From Chitinophaga rupis (lineage in GTDB: Bacteria > Bacteroidota > Bacteroidia > Chitinophagales > Chitinophagaceae), in assembly GCF_900109685.1 (NCBI RefSeq), contig NZ_FOBB01000002.1, forward strand, positions 1,420,085 through 1,484,084: a DNA stretch of 64,000 nucleotides, given 5' to 3'. Every line of letters starts with the position of its first letter. Within the stretch, counting starts at the first letter, position 1. Made by a program: the position numbers and the translations under genes. The notes below the pieces were generated by a model. The model saw only the letters and a list, made by a program, of their open reading frames with translations, had not been told where the DNA came from and ran no database searches. Shown in pieces: positions 63,220-64,000 of this stretch.

Positions 63220-64000
63220 TTAATATAATAACCGCGTTTTGATGGTATGTTTTACTTCTTTCAGCGCGGCAAAAGCTTCCTGCGATAATTGTGTATCTAC
63301 GTCCAGCACCACATAACCTATCTGCTCGTTTGTTTTCAGGTACTGGCCCAGGATGTTGATCTTCTTTGCGGATAACGCAGTATTGATCTCAGACAGCACG
63401 CCCGGCACATTCTGGTGAATGTGCAGGATGCGGTGCGTGTTTTCCACCGCCGGTATGCTGATAGCAGGCACGGTATGAGAGCCGAAGCTGGCGCCCTTCT
63501 CCAGGTAGTTCAGCATTTTGCTGCTCACATCCAGCCCGATGTTGTGCTGCGCTTCTTCTGTGCTGCCGCCAATATGCGGTGTTAAAATCACATTAGGCAG
63601 GTTTTGCAGCGGTGTGCTAAAGGCTGCGCCGTTCTTTTCCGGTTCTACGGGAAATACGTCAATGGCTGCGCCGGAAAGCTGCCCGCTTACCAGCGCATCT
63701 TTCAAGGCATCCAGGTCCACTACCTCGCCACGGGCGTAGTTAATGAAAATGGCGCCTTTCTTTACGTCTTTCAGCGTTTCTGCATTGATCATATTGCTGG
63801 TGGTCCTGGTAGAAGGTACGTGCAGGGAGATAATATCTGCCTGGGAAAACAGGTCCTTCAAGGTTTTCTGCTGTACAGCATTTCCCAGCGGCAGCTTGGT
63901 TTCCACATCATAATACATTACGTTCATGCCCATAGATTCAGCCAGCACGCTTACCTGGCTGCCAATGTTCCCATACCCTACAATGCCCAGCGTTTTACCC
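63220..64000 (-). CDS. serA: D-3-phosphoglycerate dehydrogenase (3' part; 5' part beyond the window)
   Basis: 260 residues of a longer protein, open to base 64000. The NAD-binding motif GIVGYGNIGSQ lies at the window edge, followed by DIISLHVP, NYARGEVVDLDALKDAL, AIDVFPVEPE and LTPHIGGSTEEAQ with the catalytic His. The C-terminal ACT domain (VPGVLSEINTALSAKKINIL) is the serine-sensing regulatory domain of SerA. It carries out the first step of serine synthesis. The ATG at 63948 is internal, not the true start. Confidence 0.95.
   Translation of the reverse strand, partial: GKTLGIVGYGNIGSQVSVLAESMGMNVMYYDVETKLPLGNAVQQKTLKDLFSQADIISLHVPSTRTTSNMINAETLKDVKKGAIFINYARGEVVDLDALKDALVSGQLSGAAIDVFPVEPEKNGAAFSTPLQNLPNVILTPHIGGSTEEAQHNIGLDVSSKMLNYLEKGASFGSHTVPAISIPAVENTHRILHIHQNVPGVLSEINTALSAKKINILGQYLKTNEQIGYVVLDVDTQLSQEAFAALKEVKHTIKTRLLY

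Overview
The window looks like a chromosomal segment of a Bacteroidota member, most likely a Chitinophaga-like Chitinophagaceae. Evidence: three secreted proteins end in the type B sorting domain of the type IX secretion system (T9SS); several promoters fit the Bacteroidota TTTG / TAnnTTTG pattern; Shine-Dalgarno sequences are largely absent; and the gene families (DUF2264, GH78, DUF6528, DUF1349, FtsX-type permeases, Crp/Fnr and AraC regulators) are typical of that group. No phage, plasmid, insertion sequence or CRISPR array was found.

Layout. 1-6.8 kb: 5' part of a secreted DUF2264 protein, a duplicated membrane protein (DUF6766), a small hypothetical gene, an AraC regulator divergent from a quinone-reductase-like oxidoreductase, and a secreted alpha-L-rhamnosidase. 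6.9-10.9 kb: cytochrome bd oxidase genes cydAB flanked by two paralogous DUF1330-like proteins and a Crp/Fnr regulator. 11-21 kb: a histidine kinase lacking its phospho-acceptor domain, an LTA-synthase-like enzyme, a DUF72 protein, a geranylgeranyl-reductase-like flavoprotein, a Crp/Fnr regulator divergent from a CAT-like acetyltransferase, DUF6528 and an FtsX-type permease. 21.4-26.2 kb: DUF1349 and a tight four-gene operon (class III aminotransferase, Zn alcohol dehydrogenase, HAD phosphatase, MFS transporter) resembling azasugar biosynthesis loci. 26.6-29.5 kb: a glycine-rich T9SS cargo protein with SprB-like repeats.

30-36.4 kb: an accessory redox/electrophile-type region. It holds HxlR divergent from SDR-DoxX, and a MocR-type regulator divergent from azoreductase, EamA transporter and AhpD-like genes. 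Both divergent promoters carry clear palindromic operators. The EamA gene is cut near its 3' end by a TAG where a Trp codon is expected. 36.4-36.9 kb: a tRNA-Arg(ACG) with a textbook promoter, followed downstream by three tandem 116-117 bp units, each a tRNA-like remnant with its own terminator.

37-44.3 kb: housekeeping genes rlmH, rhomboid protease, tilS, TPR protein, etfB-etfA, bifunctional nuclease, ispE, rplT and rpmI. 44.3-44.8 kb: an AT-rich gap with two opposed DnaA-box-like sites. 44.8-63.1 kb: two tandem paralogous T9SS surface proteins. The first is 4573 aa and carries about 30 near-identical Ig-like repeats of about 86 aa; the second (1471 aa) has the same ends without the array. 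The window closes with the 3' part of serA on the minus strand.
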